Source: Prorocentrum cordatum (Eukaryota > Sar > Dinophyceae > Prorocentrales > Prorocentraceae). Taken from it: a stretch of 64,000 nt of DNA. The stretch lies in NCBI GenBank assembly GCA_963575745.1, contig CAUYUJ010011192.1:350711-414710 (forward strand). Reading direction: 5' to 3'. Made by a program: the position numbers and the translations under genes. Of the stretch, positions 1 to 10,299 are shown in pieces; position 1 is the stretch's first letter, and the number at the start of each line of letters is the position of its first letter. A model generated the notes under the pieces. The model worked only from the letters and a program-made list of their open reading frames with translations, was not told where the DNA came from and ran no database searches.

Positions 1-71
1 CCCCCCCCCGGTCCACGACGACGAGCAGCCGATGCCATCGCCGCGCAGCCCTGCCTGTAGAGCGGCGCCCG

Positions 72-1308
72 TCAACGCTCAGAAAACGCGGGGCCGCAGT
101 CCCAAGTTTTGAACACCGCGAAGTATCTCTCGAAGATCAATGATAACACGCCCCGCCCCGGGGGCCGCTGACCTCCGCGCCCGCCCCCCTCCGCCTCGGC
201 CACGATCTCGGCGTCGGCCCTGCGAATCGTCGCCCTTGCTGCCATCGGCCCCTCTCTTGCTCGTCTCCTCGCGGTAGAGCCTCTCCTGCTTGAGACTGTC
301 GGCGCGCCCCTTCTGGCGCTTCGAGGTGTGACCCCATGAAGCCTGCCATCCGCGCCGCGCCCTTCGCAACGGCGATTCCGCCCTCGATCGCGACCAGGCC
401 GCTGGCCCCCGGAGGGCGCGGGCTGCGCTCCACCGCCAACTCCAAACTCACCACGCGCCGGGTCGCGCGCCCCATGCGCGCGAGGTCTGGTCCGTCGATG
501 TAGCCAAACGCAACAGATCACACAGGGGGCGATGCTCGTGCGCGCGGGAACCTCCCCCATGCACTCCACTGAGGCGAATCCACTCCGCGCGATTGGACGT
601 GAAGTTGCCAGCTCCGTCCCGAACTTATTCACACAACTCGGCAGCAACGCGAGGCCCGTCAAAACGGGAAAGCTTCTGCTCACGCTCGCGCTGCATCACG
701 TCCACCGCCGAGCGCATCTCCAGCACTTCGTCGGTCCCGTACCGAGAACGAACCCAAGCAGGGCCCAGCCGCCGCCGATCGTTGGCCCCGATCGCGCTCT
801 CCCCCTTGCAGTCCCCAACCTCGTCCCGATCGACCTGGGCGATGAAGCGCTCCCCGCCGCCCAAGCGCGCGAGGCCCTTGGAGTCCAAGATGGCTGCGCG
901 CTCCTCGTCCTCAAGCACCGCCTGTTTCACTATCTCCCCAAACCTCGCATCGGTTGGGCTGCTGATCACCCGCGAGCGGTCATGGTCGACGTCGATGACG
1001 TCCGCCACCAGAATGTGAGCCCGCTTTCGAGCCTCCCTCCGGTAGTTCACCAACTCCCAATTGTCGTTCGGATCGAAAATGGAGCACTTTGCCGCGATGT
1101 CCGCGGGGAAAGGTTGGCGTCGCGCCACAACTCTATGGCGCGCCACCGAGTAATCGACCATCATCAAAGCGGAATCGGGCGTCAAGCATGTCCACCGCGA
1201 TCCCTCGACCCGATGGAGTAAGGGTCTACGATGCCACTTGAAACCTCCTGCATCCCCTGGATGATTGACCAGGGCCTGCGAGAATTTACAATCAAAAACG
1301 CGCGCCAT
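72..1308 (-). pseudogene. Decayed Gag-like ORF of a dinoflagellate retroelement
   Basis: The best coding frame runs 1308 to 625 and holds a long non-repetitive stretch (LVNHPGDAGGFKWHRRPLLH, then FDPNDNWELVNYRREARKRA, ending SRFDGPRVAAEL). Reading resumes in other frames at 475-137 and 369-79, where a basic, Gln/Lys-rich segment (LKQERLYREETSKRGAD) appears. From memory this order resembles an ORF common in dinoflagellate genomes just upstream of retrotransposon polymerase genes, and I infer a Gag-like role. At least two frame changes separate the blocks, so this is a pseudogene unless short introns explain them. The 5' start is uncertain because the first residues are not at an ATG. It runs toward the left window edge, where a polymerase could follow. 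It could instead be a host protein fragment. Confidence 0.4.
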
Positions 1309-1449
1309 TCCTGCTGCTCGGTGTCGTCGGGCCCGTCAGCGCCCTCTGCGACGATACACCTCCTGCCCTCTCAAGCGCCGGCTCCCCGTCGCGATCGATC
1401 ACCAGCGCCTTCAGGAAACGGGCTACAGTTTGCACAAGCAGGCACGTCA

Positions 1450-2260
1450 GACCTCCGAAGCCTGTCCCGAACACGAAGACCACCCAGTACCAGCACCTGG
1501 GCGGACGGCACTCGTCCTGCCTGCCATCCTCCGCGCCGCCAGTTGCACTCGGCGCCAGGCACGCAGGACACGCTGGGCACGCTGACGCCGCCCTGCGCGA
1601 AAAGGTATGAACTGGGCAACCTGGGATCGCAGGACAGGGAGGCTGCTGTGGGCAGCGGGCGAGGTAAGCGAGAACTCCGTTCGCTGCGTAATCGAGGCCC
1701 CTGTGCCGCCTAGCACATTTGAACCCAAAACTGCAGACGACGGTGCCTCAACGTCACATCTGAGCGATTCCACAACAAACTAGAAACAATCTTGACCGAT
1801 CTCCGCTCTCGGACTCTCCAGAGGCTGTCGACCCGATCCTTCATGGATGTCGCGCCTTGGGTTGTTTGCTGTGGGGCTCTCCGGCGCCCTCAAGATCGCA
1901 CTCAGCAGACCCTGGGCTGCCACTTCGCATGACTCCTGCCCGTAGCCTGGGCGGCCGCACCGACGTGATGAGTCACATGTCCTGCACGCCTCGCTCGCCC
2001 GCAGTCCCCTCTCCCCACCTCCTCAGTGCAGATCTGCCGCTTCGCAACCAGACCTCTGCCCTCCCGCGTTGATCGATCGGCGGCGCCACGACAAAAATAA
2101 TGGTGTGTGCGCCCCGGAGACAAAGCGGAGGACGCCCAACTTCGAACGCCTGCTTCTGGCAGCGCTGCCGCGCCGAGGCGGCGCGAACATGCCGCACCTG
2201 CGAACTCTGGCCGCGCTGTGGGAGGTCCCCTCGGGTCTCATATGTACTGGGATGGCCCAA
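1450..2260. other. Gene-poor stretch
   Basis: Open frames exist on both strands, but they are GC-driven and overlap each other. I see no protein motif, no clear repeat and no RNA gene. Confidence 0.4.
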
Positions 2261-2261
2261 G

Positions 2262-2400
2262 ACGGCCCCGGAGGCCCCATAGACTGCCCAAGGTCGTCTC
2301 AAGACTAGTCATGAAGCTCCGAAGACGGCCCAAGAGGCTCCCTAGAGGCCCGCAGAGGCCCCCAAGCGGCCCCTCAGAGGTCCCCAGAAACCCCGTCCGC
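2262..2400. repeat. Degenerate ~12-nt CCCAAGAGG-type tandem repeat
   Basis: Short units such as GGCCCAAGACGGCC, GGCCCAAGAGGCTCC and AGAGGCCCCCAAGCGG recur about every 11-13 bases. The same word family returns at 8140-8260, 33040-33640, 36020-36140, 42180-42400 and 49520-49580. Confidence 0.6.
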
Positions 2401-2689
2401 GGGCCCCTCCAGCTTCTGCAGCTCCTCCTTCATACTGACGAACTGGTCGGCGTCCAGGAACTGCTCGCCCCGCTCGTACAGAAGGAAGGCTGTGACATCC
2501 TCGCGTTGTTGTCGCTTCCTCTCTCTCTCTCTGTGTCTTCCTTTCTCTCCGTGTCGTATTTTCCATGCGCGCTCGATAGACAGCCACTGTCACAGCCGCT
2601 GTCACAGGTGATGCCCCCCGCCACATTCACCCCAAGGCTCCAGATAGCACAACCACACGCTCATGTGAGGGGCCAGCTATGAGGCACTT

Positions 2690-2770
2690 CTTGCGATGAG
2701 TGGGCGATTGGGGTCCGATGCATCGCCCCTTACGTTACCCCTGTTACAGCAGCTACCGCGGTGATGTTGG
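2690..2770 (+). repeat. Partial copy of the GGGGGAAACATCGA dispersed repeat
   Basis: The segment GCGATGAGTGGGCGATTGGG followed by TCCGATGCATCGCCCCTTACGTTACCCC matches the 3' half of fuller copies at about 34.53, 39.25 and 40.73 kb. It carries no gene. Confidence 0.55.
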
Positions 2771-2874
2771 GCGAAGGCCCCTGAGTGATACTCAAGACGC
2801 CTGCGCCTGAGCTTGCTGGCCCCCTCAATTCGCCTCCGTGGAAAGAAAGGAATACGCATAGACACAATCAGAAC

Positions 2875-2970
2875 CTTTCGGAGGTCCGCGCAGATTTCTT
2901 GGATTTGCGCTGGACCCTCCTGGCAAAACTTCTGGCGCCAATTCAAGAAATCCGCGCGGACCTCCGAAAG
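2875..2970. repeat. Foldback element, 36-bp arms
   Basis: Positions 2875-2910 (beginning CTTTCGGAGGTCCGCGCAGA) and 2935-2970 (ending CGCGCGGACCTCCGAAAG) are reverse complements with about three mismatches over 36 bp, separated by a 24-bp loop. The arms give similar peptides on both strands, which explains the overlapping open frames here. Related single arms lie near 34813 and 48472. A short palindromic MITE-like element is the simplest reading. Confidence 0.75.
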
Positions 2971-3609
2971 TGAATCTATACGTTGTTCCTTCTGAGCCTT
3001 CGAAAAGTGGGCAGGGAGGTGAGGGAGCTCCAAGGCACGGCGGGAACCATAGACACTGTGTTTTATGGAAATCCATCGATCGAACACTTACCCCAACCAA
3101 CCACCTGGCCAACCCCAACCAAGCCACCAGTCAACCCCTCTGGTTATCCCTGCGTGTGATAGTGCTTTCCATGCAAGATCTGTCGGCGCTTCAACGATCT
3201 GCCCATGAGGGATGGGTTCCTAAGGACGAGTAGCCTCAAACAGAGAAGGTTCAGCGCGCAATTCCATTTACCCTTCGAGCCCCATCCCTGAGGGACTCAT
3301 TCTGGAACCGCCACTTGTGTTGCTTCGCAAGGGTGGCAAGGGAATTATCATATTGCCTGCTGTGCGCAGGGCCACCATCTGCGTCAACAAAACAGTTCAA
3401 TGTGCGCTCCTCAGTTAAATCTGGGTCATGCGAGGCCACCCCGCGGTCACGTTGCACATTGCCTGCTGTGTGCAGTCCCACAAGACACCTTAATGACCAC
3501 CCCGCCGCGATTGCGCACTGGTTTTCGACAAGGGCGGCGGGGGCCGACATGGCTCCCACTGTGTGCTGTCTGCCACATTCTGTGCGTGCCCCGAACGTGC
3601 TGCTCTTGG

Positions 3610-3750
3610 CGCGGCTGGAGAATTCGGCACACATGGCGCACATGGCGCATCTGGCGCGCCAATGGTGCCTGGCACGTTTGGGTCCCAGGGGTGCCTGGCG
3701 CACATGGCGCGCGTAGCGCGTCTGGCACGCGTGGCGCACCTCGCCCTAGC
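3610..3750. repeat. Degenerate TGGCGCACA short tandem repeat
   Basis: The words CATGGCGCA, TCTGGCGCG, CTGGCGCAC and GTGGCGCAC recur every 9-20 bases. The open frames across this stretch have no recognisable protein content. Confidence 0.5.
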
Positions 3751-4074
3751 ATCGCGCACATGAGATATATGTCTTGATCCCAGTAGCTGCACATCCATAG
3801 ACGACCGCTGCTTAACACGCTGAGGCTCGAGTGCTACTTATGTCTTGAACGTTCGGGTGGGGGTGAGCGAGACAGCTTGCGGGCGGGGAGGGTGCCTTCA
3901 CCCCTCCCCCTACCCCATTACCCTGGACCTGGGCGGGGGGGTTGGCGACCCTGTGGGGCGTCCAAGAAGGCCGCGGCCAGAAGGCACCACCCATTCACTT
4001 TACAAAGAAATTGCCACGGCGAAAGACCCAACCATATGCAATTGTGAACAACGCGTTGTGGGTGCCGCCGTCTG

Positions 4075-5500
4075 TGGAATTCCCTATGGGGCCACGAAAC
4101 GCCTGAGGGGCGTGCCGTAATGGGTGGGGGTGACGCATACGGGCGGTACCACTGGGGCCTTCGGTGGGGCTCCCTATGTGCCACGAAGTGCTGTCCTGGG
4201 TGTGGCTGGCGCACGCGGGCGGGTTCCCTCGCTGGAGCTCCCGACGGGGCCACGAAACGCTGGATTGGCTGGGGGAACCGCATGCGGGCGGCGCCGCTGG
4301 GGTCTTTCTGTGGAGCTCCCAAACGGGGCCACAAAACGCTGACTTGGGTGGTGGCCGACGCATGCGGGCGGTGCCGCTGGGACCGTCGGTGGAGCTCCGC
4401 ATGGGGCCACGGGAGGGGGGACGCATGCGGGCGTTGCCACTGCGGCCTTCGTTGGCCACTGGAGCTCCCTGAAGGGCAACGAAACGCTGTACTGGTCGGG
4501 GGGACGCACGCGGGCGGTGCCAGTGGGGCTTGGTGGAACTCCCAATCAGTGGGGCCGCGAAATTCAGTAGTGGGTGGTGGACGACGCATGCGGACGGTGC
4601 CACTGGGGTCTTTCAGTGGAGCTCCCTATGAAGCCACAAAGCGTTGTACTGGGTGTGGCGGACGCATGTGGCTACCCCCACTGGGGCCGCAGGTGAAGCT
4701 CCCTATGGGGCCACGAAACGCTGTACAGGGTGTGGCGGACGCATATGGCCACCCCCACTGGGGCATTACGTGGAGCTCCCTATGGGGCCACGGAGTGCTG
4801 TAGTGGGTGTGGCGGGCGCATGTGGTCACCCACACTGGGCCCTTCGGTGGGAGCTCCCTAAGGGGCCACGAAGCACTGTACTGGGTGTGGCGGACGCATG
4901 TGGCCACCCCCACTGGGGCCTGACGTAGAGCTCCCTATGGGGCCACGGAACGCTGCACTGGGTTTGGCGGACGCAGGTGGCCACCCCCACTGGGGCCGCA
5001 GGTGGGGCTCCCTATGGGGCCACGAAGCGCTGTAGTGGGTGTGGCGGACGCATGTGGCCACCACCACTGGGGCCTCCGATGTAGCTCCCTAGGGGGCCAC
5101 GAAACGCTGTACAGGGTGTGGCGGACGCATGTGGTCACCCCCACTGGGGCATTACGTGGAGCTCCCCATGGGACCACGAAACGCTGTGCTGGGTGTGGCG
5201 GACGCAGGTGGTCACCCCTACTGGGGACTCCGATGAAGCTCCCTGAGGGGCCACGAAGCGCTGTAGTGGGTATGGCGGACGCATGTGGCCACCCCCACTC
5301 GGGCCTTCGGTGGAGCTCCCTATGGGGCCACAAAACGCTGTACTAGGTGTGGCGGACGCAGGTGGCCACCCCCACTGGGGCCTTACGTGGAGCTCCCTAT
5401 GGGGCCACGGAGCGCTGTAGTGGGTGTGGCGGACGCATGTGGCCACCACCACTGGGGCCTTCGGTGGAGCTCCCTATGGGGCCACCAAGCGTGCGAGGGG
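4075..5500. repeat. 78-bp tandem array, locus 1 (~18 units)
   Basis: The unit contains GGAGCTCCCTATGGGGCCAC, then an ACGAAACGCTGTA segment, then TGTGGCGGACGCATG. GGAGCTCCCT-type landmarks fall near 4687, 4769, 4852, 4930, 5008, 5085, 5160, 5240, 5318, 5392 and 5470, a period near 78 bp (26 codons). Because the period is a multiple of three, several frames stay open on both strands. I read those as repeat translations, not genes. Units at the left end are more divergent. The array has a characteristic right flank (5560-5640). Confidence 0.9.
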
Positions 5501-5554
5501 TGACGATTGTGGCGATGATGCTGATGATGGGGAGAGGGAGGGGGGGCAGCGGGA

Positions 5555-5640
5555 GGAAGGAGACGCGGGGCGATGTCTCTTCAAAACGAGGACCCGACAC
5601 CACAGGATGGTTGGGACAAATGTTGGTCTCATTTTGGTTC
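5555..5640 (+). repeat. Conserved right flank of 78-bp array
   Basis: The block GGAGACGCGGGGCG, GTCTCTTCAAAACGAG, then ACACCACAGGATGGTTGGGA is repeated with few changes after the 78-bp units at 32640-32720. The array and this flank therefore moved or duplicated together. Confidence 0.7.
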
Positions 5641-6720
5641 CCTGGGGACGGGGGGGTGATGGAATATGGTCCCCCCCTTCTTTGATCGATCTTCTCCATG
5701 ATGGCTCCAAGATAGCCCCCAAGGCTCCCAAGGGTGCCCCAAGGCGGGTAACTTCGATGTTGGCCCGCGAGATGCTGTGGATTCAGATCTCCGCCAGAGC
5801 ACCTGGAGGAAGAAGCTGAACACTCCAGGGCCGAGGGCCTCTGCCACTCAGCACAGGACGACGCCGACAATGGGATGAGCATCGTCAGGGCTGGGGCGCG
5901 GAATCTACACAACGTCAGGTATAGAACCTCCATGACGTCCGGGCCATTACACATCGGTCGGGAGAGGTTGGTAGACACACGAACTAGGGAGGTGTTGAAT
6001 TATATTGGATCTCCGCACGTCCCCTGAACACGAATAACGAAAGACAACTACTCCATCCTGGAAGTAAGAACGCACCTACCTTATATTAACATCTGGAGAT
6101 TAAGTATGATAGACCCGCAAACCCCGAAAGGGATATGGAAATGTGAAATATGGACATTGTTCAAGTTACTACATTCAGGCGACGGGCAGTGGCAATGCTC
6201 AAGGTAGCGATGGCGATGTACAATACCAGGGGCTGTGCTGTGCTGTGCTGTACTGAGACGCGCCATGCCGCGTCGAAGTGCTGTGCCCTAGTGCATTGCA
6301 GATCATGTCGTTCGTGGCGTCTGAATCCCGATCGAATTGATCTGGATCTTAAGCTCGAGCTGCCTGAACGCATGATTCAGATCTGGCCGCAATCGAACCG
6401 CGCCGGGCGCTCGACCAGCTCGAGTTCAAGATCCGATCCAGTTCGGAAGTAGAACAAACCGAAAGGGGGCACATCTGAACAATTCTGTGCTCTTTCGCGT
6501 CGTGGATCAAGTCGTCACTGGCATCCGAATCCTGACAGAACTGAGCTGGGCCTCAAGCTCGAATTGCCTGGGCGCATTGCTCGTCCACAGCTGATTGCAA
6601 TCGAGACCTTATGATAGGAGACTGTTCCGCAACAGGGCGAAATGATAAGGGCGAATCCAAACCGAGGCGAAATGCCTCGAGAAGGGGCGGGCCGAAAGAC
6701 GGCAGACTGCGACGGCCGCG
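5640..6720. other. Gene-poor stretch
   Basis: No coding motif is visible. Two similar blocks lie inside: one near 6340-6440 (AAGCTCGAGCTGCCTGAACG) and one near 6550-6600 (CAAGCTCGAATTGCCTGGGC). They suggest a diverged duplication of about 210 bp. Confidence 0.4.
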
Positions 6721-6729
6721 ACCGCGGTT

Positions 6730-7800
6730 CAACCTGGGGACCACCATGTTCGATAACCACCTGGGTGGCCTGGACACATGAAAACAAATGGCTCCGGCTC
6801 CGAACTGTCATGTTAGATACCTCATTGAGACATATGAGAAATCACCAGCCGAAGACACTGTGTCAGGTTATTACACGTCTGGTGTACATTTACTCATTAT
6901 GTCTGGCTCTTGTGTGCCCCCACGCTGTGGGCGCCCAAACGACCGCATGTTAGATACCACCCCTTGGGTGGCCCGCACACGTAAACACACATGTTCCAGC
7001 TCGGGGCACCCATGTTAGATTACCCGCTGGGTGGCCTGGATACGAGAAAACACATGGTTCAAGCTCGGCGCCACCATAGTATGTACCCTCTGGGTTGCCT
7101 GGACACGTGGGAACACCTGGTACCAACTCGGTGTCACCATGATCGATACCGTTCTGGGTGGCCTGGACACGTGAAAATACGTGGTTCCGCCTGGGGGCAA
7201 ACCACACACACATCTTACATACTCCCCCCCCCCTGGGTGGCCTGGACATGTAAAAACAAGTGGTTCCAGCTCGGGGCCACCATGTTGGATACCCCACTGG
7301 GTGGCCTGGACTATGTGAACACACCCGGCACCTCCCCTGGGTGGCCTAGACATGTAAAAACACATGGTTGACTCTCGGGGCACCCACGTTAGATACCCTC
7401 CTGGGTGGCCTGGACAATGTAACAGCACGTGGTTCCAGCTCGGGGCCACCATGTTAGATACCCTCAGCACGTGGTTCCAGCTCGGGGCCACCATGTTAGG
7501 TATCCCCCTGTGCGGCCTGGGCGCACCAAAAGTGGTCCAAGCTCGGGGCCACCATGTTGGATACTGTAAAAGCACCTGGTTCCAGCTCGGGACCACCATG
7601 TGGGATATCCTCCTGGATGGCATGGGCATGTGAAAACACGTGGTTCAAGCTCGGTGCCACCATGTTAGATACCCCTCTGGGTCGCCTGGAGACGTAAAAA
7701 AACATGGTTCAGCTCGGTGCCACCATGTTAAATACCTCACTGGGTGGCCTGGACACGTGAGAACACCAGGCTCCAGCTCGGGACCACCATGTTGGACACC
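6730..7800. repeat. ~60-bp tandem array
   Basis: The unit core is CAGCTCGGGGCCACCATG, then TTAGATACCC, then CTGGGTGGCCTGGACACGTG and AAAACAC. Core copies fall near 7069, 7129, 7269, 7376, 7439, 7478, 7540, 7587, 7649, 7715 and 7778, with spacing from about 40 to 107 bp, so some units are deleted or diverged. An 18-bp direct repeat, GAAATCACCAGCCGAAGA, lies at 6838-6855 and again at 7818-7835 and brackets most of the array. The open frames here are repeat translations. Confidence 0.85.
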
Positions 7801-7954
7801 CAGAGGGGGAAATCTGGGAAATCACCAGCCGAAGAAACGGTCCCCCCCCGCGAGCTTCGAAGAAACCCTCATGCAGCCCCGTGGCAGACCTCATCCCACC
7901 AGCCCTCTGGGCGTGAGTGGTTTAGAAAGCCCCCTCTGTTCACCCCCCTTCTTC

Positions 7955-8010
7955 CCCCTCGGGGACGGGTTTACCCCTCCCCCTACCCTGTCCCCCTGGG
8001 CCAGGGGGGG
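7955..8010. repeat. Pyrimidine-rich block shared with 3890-3935
   Basis: TTTACCCCTCCCCCTACCC at 7970 resembles TTCACCCCTCCCCCTACCCC at 3897, and both are followed by a CCTGG(A/G)CC segment and a G run. The function is unknown. Confidence 0.4.
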
Positions 8011-8139
8011 GGGCGGGGGTGGTTGGAGCGTCAGCTGTGGCCTAAGATGGCGCCGTGACAACCCAAGAGAGCTCAAGATGACCCCCAAGATCGCTCAAAT
8101 TAGCCCTCGATGATCAAAGATACCTCCGGACAAGCCTAC

Positions 8140-8260
8140 ACGAGGCTCCGAAACCGCCCCAAGTGGCCACGGAGTGTCCCAAGACCCCCCAAACGAGCCC
8201 CAAGGGCGCCCCAAGAGGCACCACGAGGACCCCAAAAGGGACCAGAAACCTGCAACATAG
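8140..8260. repeat. Degenerate CCCCAAGAGG-type repeat, locus 2
   Basis: Runs such as GAGCCCCAAGGGCGCCCCAAG recur every 11-13 bases, as at 2262-2400. They precede the (GTC)n tract and the 3' end of LINE-1. Confidence 0.55.
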
Positions 8261-8300
8261 CCCCAGGAACGACAAACCCAAAAACGCTTTCATGGTAGAC

Positions 8301-8372
8301 TTCGTCGTCGTCGTCGTCGTTGTCGTCGTCGTTGTTGTGGTCATCGCCGTCGTCGTCGTCGTCGTCGCCGCT
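8301..8372. repeat. (GTC)n microsatellite
   Basis: An imperfect TCG/GTC trinucleotide run lies just beyond the 3' end of the minus-strand LINE-1. It may mark the element's simple-repeat tail. Confidence 0.8.
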
Positions 8373-8515
8373 ATCTCCCTCTCGCATCCCTCCGCCGTCT
8401 CTCATTCCTCCTCCTCCGCATCGTCCCCCACGTGTTCCTCCCACAAGCAATCAAGCAGTCCGATCGAGTCAAAGCTCGGCCCGGGATCGGGCGCGACTGT
8501 GGGAGACTTCGAGCA

Positions 8516-10291
8516 TCACTGTTGGTGCTCGATTGAAAATTGCACGAAGTCGTCTTCGTGCGTTGCAAAATCATTTGTCAGTGCCGCTCCTAGCCAGTCT
8601 GTTCCAAAATAAGCGTTCGAGAATCCTCGCAAATAGTCATCCCATCTCACTGCGGGTCGCCCACGTCCACGTCCAGCCCCAGGAAAAGTTGTAGGGGGAT
8701 GCCAACGAGATAATCTTGCAGGCCAGCTATCAATCATACTGCCCGCTCGATAAGCTAGTCTGAACTGCCTGCGCAGCAACTGGGCGCTCCAGTCTTCCAT
8801 CGGGTATTTCATTAAGGCAGAATCGACTTTCAATCGCATCCTTCGCATTGTGTCCTCCCACGGCTCGTCCAAAAGGCAGGTCCAACCAACGATTTTTCGA
8901 AGCATTCGCCGCTGCAGTGCGTCCAATGAGCACATCCGCGCCCGTGTCATCGCACACGACGAGAGGCCAAACCGAATCGTTGGCGTGATCGCCGTGTTGA
9001 GAAACTTGATCCGGGAGTATATGCTCAGGTGCTTGTTGGTCAAGATGTCGCGATGTTGATGAAACCGCATCCACGCGATCTGGATGCGGTGGCCCACCTC
9101 ATGGGAACTCCTTGCGCGCAAATTGCCGCGCAATTTCCTCCCCAAATACTTGTGGGCCATGTCGCCGGTGAGGATTTCCACGGGCTGTTCTCCGAGGTCA
9201 AGCGGGACCACGTCGTCGTCGTCCGAAGTCGTCAGCACCTTGGTCTGTCCGGCGTTCAGGCTGAGACCTACTTTCGCAAGCTCCTCCTTTAGCGCTGTGG
9301 CCATGATGATGAGATCTCTGCGTGACGCTGCGAAAATCATGATGTCGTCCGCGTACCTGATGTTTGCCAGGAGGTCTCGGTCATCAACGCGAACACCTTT
9401 CCCTCTCACGCGTCTCTTCCACGCTAGCAGCGCTGCTTCGACCCCCGCGTTGAAGAGCAGCGGGCTCAGGGCGTCTCTCTGTTTGACGCCTCTCTGGATC
9501 TCGAAACGGCGAGAGCCGCGGACTCGACCGCGTTGGTGCGCATAGATGACGGACAGCATGGCAATGCACTCGTCGCCCACGCCTTGTACCCGTAGTGACT
9601 CAAGCAGCTGTTGGAGTTCAATTCGATCGAAGGCCTTGCTCAAGTCCAGACTCAAACACCAAAGAGCCACATTCCACTCCAAACACTTGCCACATGCAGT
9701 TTCGAATGCAATAAAGGCGTCGTCGACAGATCGTTTAGTCCGGAATCCAACTTGGTCTGCGGATTGTTGCGCGTCCAACACCCCGGCAATGCGGTGATAG
9801 AGCAAGCGTGCAAACAATTTATGTGATATCTTCAAAATTGCGACTGGCCTCCAATTCTGCGGCAAGCTGAGATCACCTGCCTTCGGGGGCATCGCAAACC
9901 CTGTCTCCCTCCAGGTCGGATCAATGGCGCCCTCACGCAACATCTTATTGAACGAGTGGAGCAGTAAAGGCATGAACTTGTGAGAAGACTTCTTGAACAT
10001 CTCCGCGACGACCCCGAACGCGTCCGAGCCCCTTCGAAGCTTCATCGATTTGAGCGCGCGTCGAAGCTCCCACATCGTGAAAGGAGGTACTTTGGTAGAG
10101 CAGCTGTCCACGATAGACTGCAGGTACGTAGAAGCTGATCCACGAGTGCATGGCCAATCAATTTTGAAGATCCCCTTCAAGTAGCTGGCAAAATCCTCTG
10201 GTCCAGCCTGCGCGCCGGATCCAGCTGTAGACGAGCGTGCTGGTAGTCTCCTTGAGTCGTTGATCCGGTCAAGCTCGATGAACTCATCCAC
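8516..10291 (-). CDS. Reverse transcriptase domain of LINE-1 ORF2
   Basis: An open frame of 591 codons encodes an RNA-dependent DNA polymerase for target-primed reverse transcription. Visible RT blocks are NWRPVAIL (about residues 146-153), the first catalytic Asp in LSLDLSKAFDRIEL (about 214-225), the primer-grip-side block RGVKQRDALSPLLFN (about 267-281), and the catalytic core IRYADDIMIFA (about 311-321, with YADD). A thumb region and a C-terminal tail ending EDDFVQFSIEHQQ follow. I see no RNase H domain or CCHC knuckle downstream. The open frame is the 3' part of ORF2; the first methionine is not a true start, because the endonuclease frame shifts into this one near 10300. All palm catalytic residues are present, so this is the best-preserved RT in the window. 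Confidence 0.9.
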   Translation of the reverse strand: MDEFIELDRINDSRRLPARSSTAGSGAQAGPEDFASYLKGIFKIDWPCTRGSASTYLQSIVDSCSTKVPPFTMWELRRALKSMKLRRGSDAFGVVAEMFKKSSHKFMPLLLHSFNKMLREGAIDPTWRETGFAMPPKAGDLSLPQNWRPVAILKISHKLFARLLYHRIAGVLDAQQSADQVGFRTKRSVDDAFIAFETACGKCLEWNVALWCLSLDLSKAFDRIELQQLLESLRVQGVGDECIAMLSVIYAHQRGRVRGSRRFEIQRGVKQRDALSPLLFNAGVEAALLAWKRRVRGKGVRVDDRDLLANIRYADDIMIFAASRRDLIIMATALKEELAKVGLSLNAGQTKVLTTSDDDDVVPLDLGEQPVEILTGDMAHKYLGRKLRGNLRARSSHEVGHRIQIAWMRFHQHRDILTNKHLSIYSRIKFLNTAITPTIRFGLSSCAMTRARMCSLDALQRRMLRKIVGWTCLLDEPWEDTMRRMRLKVDSALMKYPMEDWSAQLLRRQFRLAYRAGSMIDSWPARLSRWHPPTTFPGAGRGRGRPAVRWDDYLRGFSNAYFGTDWLGAALTNDFATHEDDFVQFSIEHQQ

Positions 10292-10299
10292 AATAGCTT

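Noticed and set aside
3918-5978. Several long frames on both strands in the 78-bp array
   Set aside because: Period of 26 codons keeps all frames open; peptides are repeat units with no motif.
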